A stretch of 64,000 nt of DNA from Streptomyces sp. NBC_01197 (GCF_036010505.1 NZ_CP108569.1:5633001-5697000); one strand, 5' to 3'; shown: positions 7,769 through 16,334, numbered from the stretch's first letter. The notes: generated by a model from the sequence alone, not told the origin. Program-made: numbers and translations.

Positions 7769-7999
7769 TGCCGCGGCAGGGCGGGTTTGCCCCGTCGCGA
7801 CGCCCGGCACTTCCCCGAGTTCTCGGCTGCGCTCGAACAGGGGAGGCCCCATCTCTCGCCGCACCGGCCGAAGGCCCGAGTACGTCCAGTACGGGGACTT
7901 CCGGCCGGCACTCCGAGTGGGGGCACCCGCTGCTCGCAGAGCTTGGGGGAACGCATCGGACGCCGCTCCTCGACGGGCAAACCTTGCCTGCCGCGGCAC
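7768..7999. mobile_element. 232-bp MITE with terminal inverted repeats (IS630-like target)
   Basis: Left end GTGCCGCGGCAGG and right end CCTGCCGCGGCAC are exact inverted repeats; with mismatches they extend about 28 bp inwards (GGTTTGCCC on one side, GGGCAAACC on the other). The element is flanked by TA on both sides inside C-TA...TA-G. That is what insertion into CTAG with TA duplication, typical of IS630 transposases, would leave. It holds no transposase frame. It sits between two convergent genes, and its folding potential could serve as their terminator. Confidence 0.8.
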
Positions 8000-8038
8000 T
8001 AGAGCTTCACGACCGGACCGGGTCCGATCCCGCCGGGG

Positions 8039-8854
8039 CTACGAACGCAGCTCCTGCGTACAGCACTTGACGCTTCCGCCGCCCTTGAGCAGCTCGCTCA
8101 GATCCATGCCGAGCGGTTCGAAGCCGCGGGCCCGCAGCGGTGCGTAGAGGCCGACTGCGGCCTGCGGCAGCAGTACATGGCGGCCGTCGCTCACCGCGTT
8201 GAGCCCCAGCGCCGCGGCGTCCTCCGGGGCCGCGATCAGCGCGTCGGGGAAGAGCCTGGCCAGCACGGAGCGGCTGCCGGGCGAAAAGGCGTCCGGGTAG
8301 TACATGATCTCGTCCGCCGAGTCGTCCAGGACGCTCAGCGCCGTATCGAGGTGGTAGTAGAGCGGGTCGACCAGATCGAGGCCGATCACCGGGCGGCCGA
8401 AGAACTCCTGTGCCTCGTCGTGCGAGAGCGGGCTGGAGCGGAAGCCCCGCCCGGCCAGGATGTACGAGGAGGTGACGGCGAAGTCGCCCTCACCCTCGTT
8501 GACATGGACGGGCTGGTGGATCCCGGTGAAGCCGTGCGCGCGGAACCACTCCAGGTGCGCTTCGGCCTCCTCGGCGCGCTCCGCGTGGGCGAAGCGGGCG
8601 CCGAGAACGCGTCCGTCGATCACCGTCGCGCCGTTGGCCGCGAAGACCATGTCGGGCAGGCCGGGCCCGGGGTCCAGGATGTCGACCGTGTGGCCGAGCG
8701 CGCGGTAGCGGTCGCGCAGGTCCTCCCACTGGGCGAGGGCCAGGGGGAGTTCGACCGGTTTCGAAGGGTCCATCCACGGGTTGATGGAGTAGGTCACCCT
8801 GAAGTGTGCCGGTGGGCACATCAGATAGCGCCGGGGTCTGGCGTCACGAGGCAA
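8039..8854 (-). CDS. dimethylarginine dimethylaminohydrolase (dimethylargininase)
   Basis: 271 residues. It hydrolyses methylated arginines to citrulline plus methylamines, or acts as a related amidinotransferase-fold hydrolase. Seen: SINPWMDP substrate-loop start, FAANGA, EGEGDF, catalytic His in YYHLDTALSVL and the catalytic Cys in GGSVKCCTQEL near the C-terminus. I start at a TTG (8854-8852) because GAGGAG lies 6 bases upstream; longer in-frame starts run into a segment with no ribosome-binding site. It is divergent from a TetR gene across 234 bases. Ornithine cyclodeaminase-like or arginine deiminase relatives are less likely given length and motifs. Confidence 0.9.
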   Translation of the reverse strand: MPRDARPRRYLMCPPAHFRVTYSINPWMDPSKPVELPLALAQWEDLRDRYRALGHTVDILDPGPGLPDMVFAANGATVIDGRVLGARFAHAERAEEAEAHLEWFRAHGFTGIHQPVHVNEGEGDFAVTSSYILAGRGFRSSPLSHDEAQEFFGRPVIGLDLVDPLYYHLDTALSVLDDSADEIMYYPDAFSPGSRSVLARLFPDALIAAPEDAAALGLNAVSDGRHVLLPQAAVGLYAPLRARGFEPLGMDLSELLKGGGSVKCCTQELRS

Positions 8855-9050
8855 TGAGGGCTCCTCACGGCGGACATGGGCTGCGCGTGTGCAGCCGGCT
8901 GCTTGCCATGGTCCGCCCTGCGGGGCCCGCGCGCTGTGCACCGATCGGGTGGTTCACCCACCGTGGCCGGCCGGGGTAGCACCCGCCGAGCCAACCCCGC
9001 CGGGCCGCGCACCATCGGTACGGAAGCCCCACATCACGCGGATACCGAGA

Positions 9051-9062
9051 CGATACGTATCG
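9051..9062. promoter_or_regulatory. 12-bp palindrome CGATACGTATCG, candidate TetR operator
   Basis: A perfect palindrome lies 26 bases before the tetR start, between the divergent dimethylargininase and tetR genes. TetR proteins often repress their own promoter from such a site. A TAGATT -10 box at 9076-9081 follows, so the palindrome covers the -35 area. Confidence 0.5.
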
Positions 9063-9088
9063 GATCCGCCGATGTTAGATTCCCCTCC

Positions 9089-9790
9089 ATGGCCGACTCC
9101 CCGTCCCCCGCAGCGAAGCCGCCCGCCGGACACCAGCCCGGCGCGCGGCAGCCCGGAACCCAGCCCTCCGGGCGGCCCGCCAGGGCGCCGGACGCCAGCC
9201 GCCGCAGCGAACGCTCACGGCGTGCCATCCTCGACGCGGCCCTCGCCCTGGTCGGCGAGGTCGGTTACAACAAGCTGACCATCGAGGCCATCGCCGCCCG
9301 GGCCGGAGTGGGGAAGCAGACGATCTACCGCTGGTGGCCTTCGAAGGCGGCCGTCCTGCTCGACGCGTCCCTCGCCCTCGCCGGGGACGCCGAGACCGAG
9401 GGTGACTGGAGCGGCTTCCCCGACACCGGCGACATCGCCGCCGACCTCAAGCATGTGCTGCGGCTCACCGTCGACCAGTTCAACGACGAGAAGTACGAGG
9501 CGCCCGCCCGCGCCCTCACAGCGGCCGGGTCCACCGATCCGGAACTCGGCAGGCGCTTCACCCGCGAGCTGCTCGAACCGGCCCTCGGGCTGTACGAGGA
9601 ACGGCTGCGGTCCGCCGTCGCGGCCGGACAGGTCGGCGCGGACGTGGATATCCGGATCGCCGTGGAGATGCTGGTCGGGCCGCTCACCCACCGATGGCTC
9701 CAGCGCACCGGGCCGCTCACCCACGCCTTCGCCGACACCTGTGTGGACCAGGTGCTCCGCGGTATCGGGGCCCGTCCGGACGGTGGCTGA
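9089..9790 (+). CDS. TetR/AcrR-family transcriptional regulator
   Basis: 233 residues. A disordered Pro/Ala-rich N-terminal stretch of about 40 residues precedes the helix-turn-helix (ILDAALALVGEVGYNKLTI, then AARAGVGKQTIYRWWPSKAA). The rest is a helical ligand-binding domain with a TetR_C-type end. The ligand is unknown. The ATG lies 7 bases after a TAGATT -10 box and has no ribosome-binding site, so the mRNA is probably leaderless. The upstream palindrome suggests autorepression and perhaps control of the divergent dimethylargininase. Confidence 0.9.
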   Translation: MADSPSPAAKPPAGHQPGARQPGTQPSGRPARAPDASRRSERSRRAILDAALALVGEVGYNKLTIEAIAARAGVGKQTIYRWWPSKAAVLLDASLALAGDAETEGDWSGFPDTGDIAADLKHVLRLTVDQFNDEKYEAPARALTAAGSTDPELGRRFTRELLEPALGLYEERLRSAVAAGQVGADVDIRIAVEMLVGPLTHRWLQRTGPLTHAFADTCVDQVLRGIGARPDGG

Positions 9791-9889
9791 ACCACCCCGG
9801 CCGGTAAGTGTGGTCACCCGGGGCGCAGGATGGTGGCAGCATGGAGGGTCCGTGGACCATGCAGCGGCAGCGGTGAGGTGAGGGGATAG

Positions 9890-10618
9890 ATGGGAACAGA
9901 GTTCGGCCGAGACCGTGGCCCGGCGAGCAGGATGACCCAGTGGCTGCGCCGCCGCCCCAGACAGTCCCCTGACGACAACCTCGTCCGCGAGAAGCTCCTG
10001 GTCGCCGCCGCCGAAGCCGGGCTGCCCCTCTCGCCTGCCGCCCACCCCGTCGGGTACCGGTGCTCCTGCGACCGGGTCGGCTGTCCCACCCCCGCAAGGC
10101 ACCCCCTCTCCTTTGCCTGGCAGACGCAGTCCACGACCGACCGCGCCCAGGTCGAGCGCTGGGTCCGCAACCAGCCCGAGGCCAACTTCATCACCGCGAC
10201 CGGCATGGTCCTCGACGTCCTCGACGTGCCGCTCGACGCGGGGCGCAGCGCGCTGGAGCGGCTGCTCGCCGAGGGGATCCAGGTGGGACCCGTCGCCCAG
10301 TCGGGCATCGACCGGATGCTCTTCTTCACCGCCACCCGGGGTACGCCCGAGGACGAGGACGAGTGGTGGCCGTGCGAGCTGGACTGCCACCCGGAGACGA
10401 TGGACGAGCACCCGGGGCTGCGCTGGCACTGCCGCGGCAGCTATGTACTCGTACCGCCCGCCCGGCTGCCCGGTGAGGCGAGCGTGGACTGGGTGCGCGG
10501 GCTCGAACATCCGCTGCCCGACCCGCTGACCTTGCTCGAGACGCTCACCGACGCCTGCGCGCGCCATGCCGACGGAGACCAGGACGCTCACGCGGTGGCG
10601 TGGCCACTCGGCCGCTGA
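9890..10618 (+). CDS. primase/polymerase (Prim-Pol N-terminal)-like protein
   Basis: 242 residues. It resembles the N-terminal bifunctional DNA primase/polymerase domain: a Cys-rich insertion (YRCSCDRVGCPTPARHPL), a conserved Trp-helix (VERWVRNQPEANFITATG) and the core strand GMVLDVLDVPLDAG. In active Prim-Pol proteins this strand carries an acidic pair spaced D-x-D; here the spacing differs, so catalysis is doubtful. No helicase domain follows, unlike plasmid or phage primases. Such stand-alone short versions are common on Streptomyces chromosomes with no known role. ATG start with GAGGTGAGGGG upstream. Confidence 0.7.
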   Translation: MGTEFGRDRGPASRMTQWLRRRPRQSPDDNLVREKLLVAAAEAGLPLSPAAHPVGYRCSCDRVGCPTPARHPLSFAWQTQSTTDRAQVERWVRNQPEANFITATGMVLDVLDVPLDAGRSALERLLAEGIQVGPVAQSGIDRMLFFTATRGTPEDEDEWWPCELDCHPETMDEHPGLRWHCRGSYVLVPPARLPGEASVDWVRGLEHPLPDPLTLLETLTDACARHADGDQDAHAVAWPLGR

Positions 10619-10631
10619 TCCGCCCCACGCC

Positions 10632-10653
10632 CGGCCCGCTGCGAGGCGGGCCG
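10632..10653 (+). terminator. hairpin between convergent genes
   Basis: CGGCCCGC pairs with GCGGGCCG over a 6-base loop, 13 bases after the Prim-Pol-like stop. The following 90 bases carry repeated CGGCCCG(C/T)AAAG units that can also pair. It could stop transcription from both sides. Confidence 0.55.
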
Positions 10654-10743
10654 GCCCGCTCAAAGTGCCCGGCCCGTAAAGGTGACCGGCCCGCAAAGGC
10701 GCGGGACCCGTGCACACGCCGGTCCCGCTGAAAGTGCCCGAGG

Positions 10744-11724
10744 TTACGAGCCCTTCGCCGCCGTCAGCCCGGCCAGCCGGTTGAGGATCGTGACCTGTCC
10801 CCTCGCCGGAACCAGCGCCACCTGGCTGGAGACGCGCTCCTTGGTGATGGTGCTCCTCGCGTCACCGGTCATCAGTGCCTTCACATCCGCGGGCACCGCC
10901 AGATGCAGACCCTTCGCGGCCGTCTGCTGCTCGTAGTGCCGGGTGGAGAAGAAGACCAGCGCCCCGCCGCCCCGGATGGCCAGCCCCAGTGGCCGGTAGT
11001 CGCCGTCGGTGAGCGACCGGTCGACGTACTGCGTGGAGAGCCCCGGCAGATTCGCGTTCTTCGCCCGCGCTTCGCGCCAGACAGTTGTGTCGTTGCCGGG
11101 GGCGAAGTGGTCCGGGCTGCCGTTCTTCAGATACCCGGCGTACTCGCCGCTGAGCTTCTCCGGAGCCACCGCCAGCGAGGGGTCGGCCGGTTCGGCGGGC
11201 CGCGCCCAGCCGTCCTTGTCCGTGACGAAGTCGGGGACCGCCGACGGGCGGAGGACCGAGAGATAGGCGGCCTTCCACGGCTGGGCTGCCGCGTCCCGTA
11301 CGAACACCACCAGCCAGCGGGTGTCCAGCCTGCCGCCGCCGTCCTGGTCCCGGTTGGAGTCCGTGTCGGCGACGAACCACCGCGGCCACCCGGCTTTCTT
11401 CGGGATGACGAACTTCGCGTCGGTGAGCCTCAGATCCGAGTGCTGCGCGTTGCCGGCCGGAGTGGTGACGTGCCGCGCCTTCAGCCCCGCCTGGTTGATG
11501 GCCCCCAGCGGACCGGTGACCCGGCCCTCGTCGAGAGCCGGGTCGTACGCCTTGTCCGCCTTGTTGTACGCGATGGTGAAAGCGGCGAGCGCCTGTGCCG
11601 CCTCAGCCTTCGTCGCCGACGGTACGACCTCCAGCTCGCCGTGCACCGTCATGCACCCGCTCGCCGTCAGCGACATCGCCGCCGTCGTCGCGAGCCCCGC
11701 CGTCAGCCGCCCCAGCCTGCCCAT
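10744..11724 (-). CDS. secreted lipoprotein of the efe operon, function unknown
   Basis: 326 residues with a signal peptide and lipobox (SLTASGC), so it is anchored outside the membrane. The mature part shows repeated Trp-rich strands (GWPRWFVADTD, RWLVVFVRD, PWKAAYLSVL) and no catalytic motif I recognise. It is the last gene of the efeO-efeB-efeU run and overlaps the 3' end of efeU by 122 bases, so it is likely co-transcribed. A role in iron capture is inference from position only. The start at 11724 is chosen because a later Met would remove the signal peptide. Confidence 0.7.
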   Translation of the reverse strand: MGRLGRLTAGLATTAAMSLTASGCMTVHGELEVVPSATKAEAAQALAAFTIAYNKADKAYDPALDEGRVTGPLGAINQAGLKARHVTTPAGNAQHSDLRLTDAKFVIPKKAGWPRWFVADTDSNRDQDGGGRLDTRWLVVFVRDAAAQPWKAAYLSVLRPSAVPDFVTDKDGWARPAEPADPSLAVAPEKLSGEYAGYLKNGSPDHFAPGNDTTVWREARAKNANLPGLSTQYVDRSLTDGDYRPLGLAIRGGGALVFFSTRHYEQQTAAKGLHLAVPADVKALMTGDARSTITKERVSSQVALVPARGQVTILNRLAGLTAAKGS

Positions 11725-12571
11725 GAGTTGCCTTCTGCTCCTGCGATCCCGCTGCCTTCGAGGACGTGGTGAACCCTACCGGGGCGAAGAAGAACACGAG
11801 CGTGGGGACCAGGTACAGCGCCCATACCGTTGCCTGGAGCACGGTCGGGTCGGGCTGGAAGTTGAACACGCCCTTCAGGAGCGTCCCGAACCAGCTGTCC
11901 GGCGGGACGGCCGAGCTGATGTCGAACGCCAGGCTCTGCAGACCGGGGACGAAACCGGCCTCCTGCAGGTCGTGGAAGCCGTACGCCAGCACACCCGCCG
12001 CCACGACCACCAGCATCCCGCCGGTCCAGGTGAAGAACTTCGACAGGTTGATACGGACCGCGCCCCGGTAGAACAGCCACCCGAGCACGACGGCGCTGAG
12101 GATGCCGAGCAGGGCGCCGATCATCGGCCCCTGGGCGCCGTTGGTCGAGGTGTGCACCGAGGACCAGATGAACAGGGCGGTCTCCAGGCCCTCCCGGCCC
12201 ACGGCCAGGAACGCCGTCGCGACCAGCGCGCCCGTCCCCATCTGCAGCGCGGTGTCGAGCTTGCCGTGGAGTTCGGTCCTGAGATGCCGGGCGGTGCGCC
12301 GCATCCAGAAGACCATCCAGGTCACCAGGACCACGGCCACGATCGACAGTGAACCGCCGAGCGCCTCCTGGGCCTTGAACGTCAGCTCCTGCGAGCCGAA
12401 TTCGAGCGCGAAGCCGAAGGCGAGCGCCACCAGGACCGCGGTGGAGATACCGATCCATACCGGGCGCAGCGCGTCACGCCGCCCGGTCTTGACCAGATAG
12501 GCGATGAGGATGCACACGACCAGGCTCGCTTCGAGCCCCTCGCGCAGACCGATCAGATAGTTGCCGAACAC
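11603..12571 (-). CDS. efeU: iron permease EfeU (FTR1 family)
   Basis: 322 residues with seven predicted membrane segments. The two ferroxidase-like REGLE motifs are present: GLREGLEASLV in helix 1 and VGREGLETALF in the fourth. It moves iron across the membrane using iron handed over by EfeO/EfeB. GTG start with AAAGGA upstream. The last 40 residues are polar (Gly/Asp/Arg-rich), overlap the lipoprotein gene and are not part of the conserved fold; a late frameshift or natural overlap would both explain this. Confidence 0.9.
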   Translation of the reverse strand: MFGNYLIGLREGLEASLVVCILIAYLVKTGRRDALRPVWIGISTAVLVALAFGFALEFGSQELTFKAQEALGGSLSIVAVVLVTWMVFWMRRTARHLRTELHGKLDTALQMGTGALVATAFLAVGREGLETALFIWSSVHTSTNGAQGPMIGALLGILSAVVLGWLFYRGAVRINLSKFFTWTGGMLVVVAAGVLAYGFHDLQEAGFVPGLQSLAFDISSAVPPDSWFGTLLKGVFNFQPDPTVLQATVWALYLVPTLVFFFAPVGFTTSSKAAGSQEQKATHGQAGAADGGARDDGGDVADGERVHDGARRAGGRTVGDEG

Positions 12572-12635
12572 GTCGGGTCCTTTCTGGTTGCAGGAACCGG
12601 ATTACGAGAACGACGGAAAAAGAGGGGAGTCAGGT

Positions 12636-13883
12636 TCAGGTGAAGAGCGCACGGCCCCACCAGTCGCTCTTGTCACGGACACCCGGCGGGACGGCGAAGT
12701 GCGCCGAACCCACGTGCTGGATGTACTCGTTGAGCGCGTCATGGCGGGCCAGACCGCGCTGGAGCGGGATGAACCCCTGCCGGGTGTCCTTCTGGTACGC
12801 GAGGAAGAACAGCCCCGCGTCCAGCCGTCCCAGACCGTCCGTGCCATCGGTGAAGGAGTAGCCGCGGCGCAGGATCCGGATCCCGTGGTTGCTGTCCGGA
12901 TGGGCGAGACGCACGTGCGACGTCGGCAGCATCGCCTTCAGGAACGGCTCGTCGCGCTCCTTGGCCTTGCCCACCGGCGCGCCCTCGCCCTTGTCGCGGC
13001 CGAAGACGTCCTCCTGCTCCTGCAGCGAGGCGCGGTCCCAGGTCTCGATGTGCATCCGGATGCGGCGGGCCACCAGATAGGAGCCGCCGGTCATCCAGGC
13101 CGCCCCGTCCTTCTCCGCCGCCCACACATGCTGCTTCAGCGCGGCCGTGTCGGTGCCCGAGATGTTCCGGGTGCCGTCCTTGAAGCCCATCATGTTGCGC
13201 GGGGTCTGCGCGTCGGGGGTGGTCGACGAGGTCTTGCCGAAGCCCAGCTGCGACCAGCGGATCGCGATCTTCCCGAAGCCGATCCTGGCCAGGTTGCGGA
13301 TCGCGTGCACCGCGACCTGGGGGTCGTCCGCGCACGCCTGGATGCACAAGTCACCGCCGCTGCGCGCCGCTTCGAGGTTGTCACCGGGGAACTCCGGCAG
13401 ATCGACCAGCGCTTCGGGGCGCCTGCCCTCCAGGCCGAACCGCCCCTTCTCGAAGAGCTCGGGGCCGAAGCCCACCGTCAGCGTCAGCCGGGACGGCTTC
13501 AGTCCGAGCGCCTCGCCGGTGTCGTCCGGCGGGGCCTCGGGGAGACCGCCGTACGCCCCGTCGCCCACGGTGTGCCCCTGCGTCATCAGGGCGGCCGCCG
13601 CCGTCCAGTCCTTGAGCAGCTGGATCAGCTCGGCCCGGTCGCTGGTCGTCACGTCGAACGACGCGAAGTGCAGCCGGTCCTGGACCGCGGTGGCGATACC
13701 GGCCTGGTGCGCGCCGTGGAACGGCACGGCCGCGCCGGACTCCGCCACCGGCGCGCTGTCGCCGCCGGTGCGCAGCGCGGCGACCGCGCCACCCGCGGCC
13801 ACCGCCCCGATCGCGAGTCCGGCACCGCCCCAGCCGATCAGGGAACGTCTGGAAGGGGAAGGAACGCTGGTCTCGTCTGCCAT
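12636..13883 (-). CDS. efeB: deferrochelatase/peroxidase EfeB (Dyp-type peroxidase)
   Basis: 415 residues. A twin-arginine signal (SRRSLIGWGGAGLAIGA) near the start sends the folded haem protein outside. Family marks: MGFKDGTRN (GxxDG motif), the distal Arg, and the proximal-His segment MHIETWDRA. EfeB oxidises ferrous iron or removes iron from haem. I start at 13883 because CAGGAG lies 7 bases upstream. A start at 13961, just after the efeO stop, has no ribosome-binding site and would add 26 residues made of a Gly-Gln-Gln repeat. Confidence 0.9.
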   Translation of the reverse strand: MADETSVPSPSRRSLIGWGGAGLAIGAVAAGGAVAALRTGGDSAPVAESGAAVPFHGAHQAGIATAVQDRLHFASFDVTTSDRAELIQLLKDWTAAAALMTQGHTVGDGAYGGLPEAPPDDTGEALGLKPSRLTLTVGFGPELFEKGRFGLEGRRPEALVDLPEFPGDNLEAARSGGDLCIQACADDPQVAVHAIRNLARIGFGKIAIRWSQLGFGKTSSTTPDAQTPRNMMGFKDGTRNISGTDTAALKQHVWAAEKDGAAWMTGGSYLVARRIRMHIETWDRASLQEQEDVFGRDKGEGAPVGKAKERDEPFLKAMLPTSHVRLAHPDSNHGIRILRRGYSFTDGTDGLGRLDAGLFFLAYQKDTRQGFIPLQRGLARHDALNEYIQHVGSAHFAVPPGVRDKSDWWGRALFT

Positions 13884-13961
13884 TCCGCACTCCTGACTCT
13901 GCTGCCCGGTGCTCTGCTGTCCGGCGGTCTGCTGTCCGGCCGTCTTCTCCGTGTTGGGCAT

Positions 13962-15107
13962 CTACTTGGTGACCACGGCCGCTGCGAGCTTCGACAGCGG
14001 CTCGGCCAGGGCGTTGACGGCGTCCGACAGCTTCTTGCGGTCCGCCTCCGAGACCTTGTCGTACGAGGTGAAGTCGTACGAGGCCTTGTCGTTGCGATAC
14101 TGGTCGAGCAGCGAGTTCAGTGCGGTGAACTGCCGGTCCAGCTCCTTGGTCAGGGCCGGCTGGTTCTCCGACGCGACCGGCTTCAGCAGCTCGTACGCCT
14201 GCTGCGCGCCCTCGACGTTCGCCTTGAAGTCGACCAGGTCGGTGTGGCTGAAGCGGTCCTCCTCACCGGTGATCTTCCCGGTGGCGACCTCGTCGAGCAG
14301 CTCCTTGGCGCCGTTGGCCATCGAGGTCGGGGTGATCGCTGCCGTGCCCACGCGCTTCTGCCAGTCGGCCAGATCGGTGTCCAGCTCGGTCGCGAGGGAC
14401 TTCTCGGTGGCGCCGGTCCTCTTGTCGTGCCAGAGCGCCTTCTCCAAGCGGTGCCAGCCGGTCCACTTCTGGCCCTTCTCCAGGCCGTCCGCGCGGGTGT
14501 CGGTCTTCGGGTCGATGTCGCCGAACGACTCGGCGACCGGCTCGGTGCGCTCCCAGCCGATACGCGAGGGGGCGTACGCCTTCTTGGCCGCCGCCAGGTC
14601 GCCCCGGCGGACGGCGTCCGTGAAGACCTTCACCTTCGGCAGCGTCTCGTCGGCCTGCTCCTGCACGTACTTGCGGTAAGCGGCGACCGCGGCGTCCAGC
14701 TTCGGGTCGCGCTTGACGGCTTCGCCTCCGGTGGCGGTGACCTTCTGCCGGATGCCGTTGCCCTTCATCCCGGGCTTGCAGGCGATCTCGTACGAACCGG
14801 CCTTCACCTCGGCGGTCAGGTTCTGCTTCAGGCCGGGGCCGATGTTCTCGCGCTCCGCGACGATGCGGTCGTCCGGGAAGAGCAGATAGACCTCGGTGAC
14901 CTTGGAGCCCTTGTTCTCCAGGGCGAACTGCACGTGCCCGGCCGGGAATTCGGCCTTGGACACCTTGCATGAGGAGTCGTTCGCGGTGACGGAGACGACG
15001 CCACCGCTGCCCGCCTTGGCGTCACTCTTCTCGGCACAGCCCGTGACGGCGGTCAGAGCGGCCACCGCCGTGGCGGCGGTGACGACGGAGAGTCGGACGG
15101 GTCGCAT
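13962..15107 (-). CDS. efeO: iron uptake lipoprotein EfeO (cupredoxin plus M75/imelysin domain)
   Basis: 381 residues. It has a lipoprotein signal (TAVTGC), a cupredoxin-like domain at about 35-125 with Cys in SSCKVSKAEF and IACKPGM, and then a helical M75 domain with the metal motif HxxE in GWHRLEKALWHD. EfeO binds ferrous or ferric iron and feeds EfeU. It is the first gene of the operon efeO-efeB-efeU-lipoprotein, read leftwards. An iron-box-like site lies 45 bases upstream, so iron repression by a DtxR/IdeR/DmdR regulator is likely. Confidence 0.93.
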   Translation of the reverse strand: MRPVRLSVVTAATAVAALTAVTGCAEKSDAKAGSGGVVSVTANDSSCKVSKAEFPAGHVQFALENKGSKVTEVYLLFPDDRIVAERENIGPGLKQNLTAEVKAGSYEIACKPGMKGNGIRQKVTATGGEAVKRDPKLDAAVAAYRKYVQEQADETLPKVKVFTDAVRRGDLAAAKKAYAPSRIGWERTEPVAESFGDIDPKTDTRADGLEKGQKWTGWHRLEKALWHDKRTGATEKSLATELDTDLADWQKRVGTAAITPTSMANGAKELLDEVATGKITGEEDRFSHTDLVDFKANVEGAQQAYELLKPVASENQPALTKELDRQFTALNSLLDQYRNDKASYDFTSYDKVSEADRKKLSDAVNALAEPLSKLAAAVVTK

Positions 15108-15151
15108 AGGGGCTCCACGCTGGGTGAATGGTCGAGTGAGGCAGCCCTAAC

Positions 15152-15170
15152 TTAACCGAGGCTTACCTGA
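15152..15170 (-). promoter_or_regulatory. iron box (DmdR/IdeR site) of the efe operon
   Basis: TTAACCGAGGCTTACCTGA matches 13 of 19 positions of the actinobacterial iron box TTAGGTTAGGCTCACCTAA, counted by eye. It lies 45-63 bases before efeO, where a repressor would block the promoter when iron is plentiful. Confidence 0.6.
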
Positions 15171-15437
15171 CCGATACCCGTCCGTGTTGTGATTCAGGTC
15201 TCATTCCGCCGGTCCGGTCGCCCCCGCATCACGGCCGGTCGTCGCCGGGCCGGGCCGATCCTGGAAGGCGGCGTCCGCTTCGCGCAGCGACCCCGCCCCG
15301 CGCCGGTGCGGCGCCGCTCACTCCATCGGGTCGTCTGGAGTGGCAGCTCCGCCGGGCTCTCGTAGCGTCGGAAGCGCGGCCCTCGCCGTGCCCGACTCCC
15401 CTCAGTGATCTGCCCGAACCGCTGAAACGAGGCAACC
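15171..15437. other. non-coding gap between efeO and the ureF region
   Basis: 267 bases without a convincing frame. TAGCGT at 15363-15368 could be a -10 box for the rightward small ORF and ureF. Nothing else stands out. Confidence 0.3.
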
Positions 15438-15563
15438 ATGGTCGGCCAGCCGGTGTACCCGTACGGAGATGAGCCACCGCTCGTCCCACGCGCCGATGGT
15501 CCGCTCGGAGCCGAACCCGGGCCCGGTGTGCCGTGCTGCCCTCCCTGCCCCCGCATCCGGTGA
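15438..15563 (+). CDS. possible 41-residue Pro/Cys-rich leader ORF before ureF
   Basis: ATG with ACGAGG 6 bases upstream opens a 41-codon frame starting MVGQPVYPYGDEPPLVPRAD and ending CCPPCPRIR. Its TGA overlaps the GTG at 15560 that I take as the ureF start (GTGA), so it could drive ureF by translational coupling. I recognise no family; it may be the remnant of a deleted gene. Confidence 0.35.
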   Translation: MVGQPVYPYGDEPPLVPRADGPLGAEPGPGVPCCPPCPRIR

Positions 15564-16273
15564 CGCCCGCAGAACCGGCCGCCCCGGGACCGCACGCTTC
15601 CCTGCTGGTCAGCCTGCAACTGGCGGACCCCGGGTTCCCGGGCGGCGGGTGCAACCCCGCGTACGAATGGGACTGCATGGTCCGGCCGGACCGGGTGGAC
15701 CGGGCCGGTCTGGGGCCTCTGCTCCACACCCTGCTGCGCCGAGCCGTCGGCCCGACCGACGCGACGGCCCTCGCCCTCGCCCATGCCGCCGCCACGGAAG
15801 GCTGCTGGGGTGAGGTGGCCGAGATCGACGAACGGCTCCACGCCGCCAAGCTCGGCCGGGAAGAGCGGGCGGCCGCGACCCGGACCGGCGGGCGGATGCT
15901 CGACCTGGGCCGTGCCGTGTTCCCCAGCGAGGCCGTGGAGGAGTTCGCCGCTCTGGTCGCGCGCAGGGAGGCACCCGGTAACCGTGCGGTGGTCTCCGCC
16001 GTCATCCAGGCCGGTGTGGGCGTACCGCGCCAACAGGCGGTAACCGCAGAGCTGTTCGCGTTCTGCGCCGCCTTCGCCGGGGCGGCCCGGCGGACGGGGG
16101 CGGCCGACCACAGCGCCACGCAACTGCTGCTGCGCGGGGCGGCCCCGGTGGTCGAGGAGGTGACGGCGGAGGCCCTCCGCCGTGAACTCGCCGATCTGGG
16201 CGGCTGCGTACCCGCGGCCGAAGCCCTCTCGGGGCGCCCCGGCCGTGCGCCGGCACAGGCGTCCGCCGGCTGA
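15560..16273 (+). CDS. ureF: urease accessory protein UreF
   Basis: 237 residues, mostly helical, with the UreF opening SLLVSLQLADPGFPGG (usual family form: L-Q-L-x-D-x-x-F-P-x-G). UreF works with UreD and UreG to load nickel into urease. The GTG at 15560 is chosen because it overlaps the stop of the upstream 41-codon ORF; a GTG at 15533 is in frame but has no ribosome-binding site. The sequence after FPGG is divergent (GCNPAYEWDC). No ureA, ureB, ureC or ureG occurs in the window, so either the rest lies elsewhere or the system is decaying. Confidence 0.75.
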   Translation: MTPAEPAAPGPHASLLVSLQLADPGFPGGGCNPAYEWDCMVRPDRVDRAGLGPLLHTLLRRAVGPTDATALALAHAAATEGCWGEVAEIDERLHAAKLGREERAAATRTGGRMLDLGRAVFPSEAVEEFAALVARREAPGNRAVVSAVIQAGVGVPRQQAVTAELFAFCAAFAGAARRTGAADHSATQLLLRGAAPVVEEVTAEALRRELADLGGCVPAAEALSGRPGRAPAQASAG

Positions 16274-16334
16274 GTGAGCACGCAGCGCACGACCTGCCGG
16301 CCCACCCGGCCGCCAGAGACCGGAAGGAATCACC

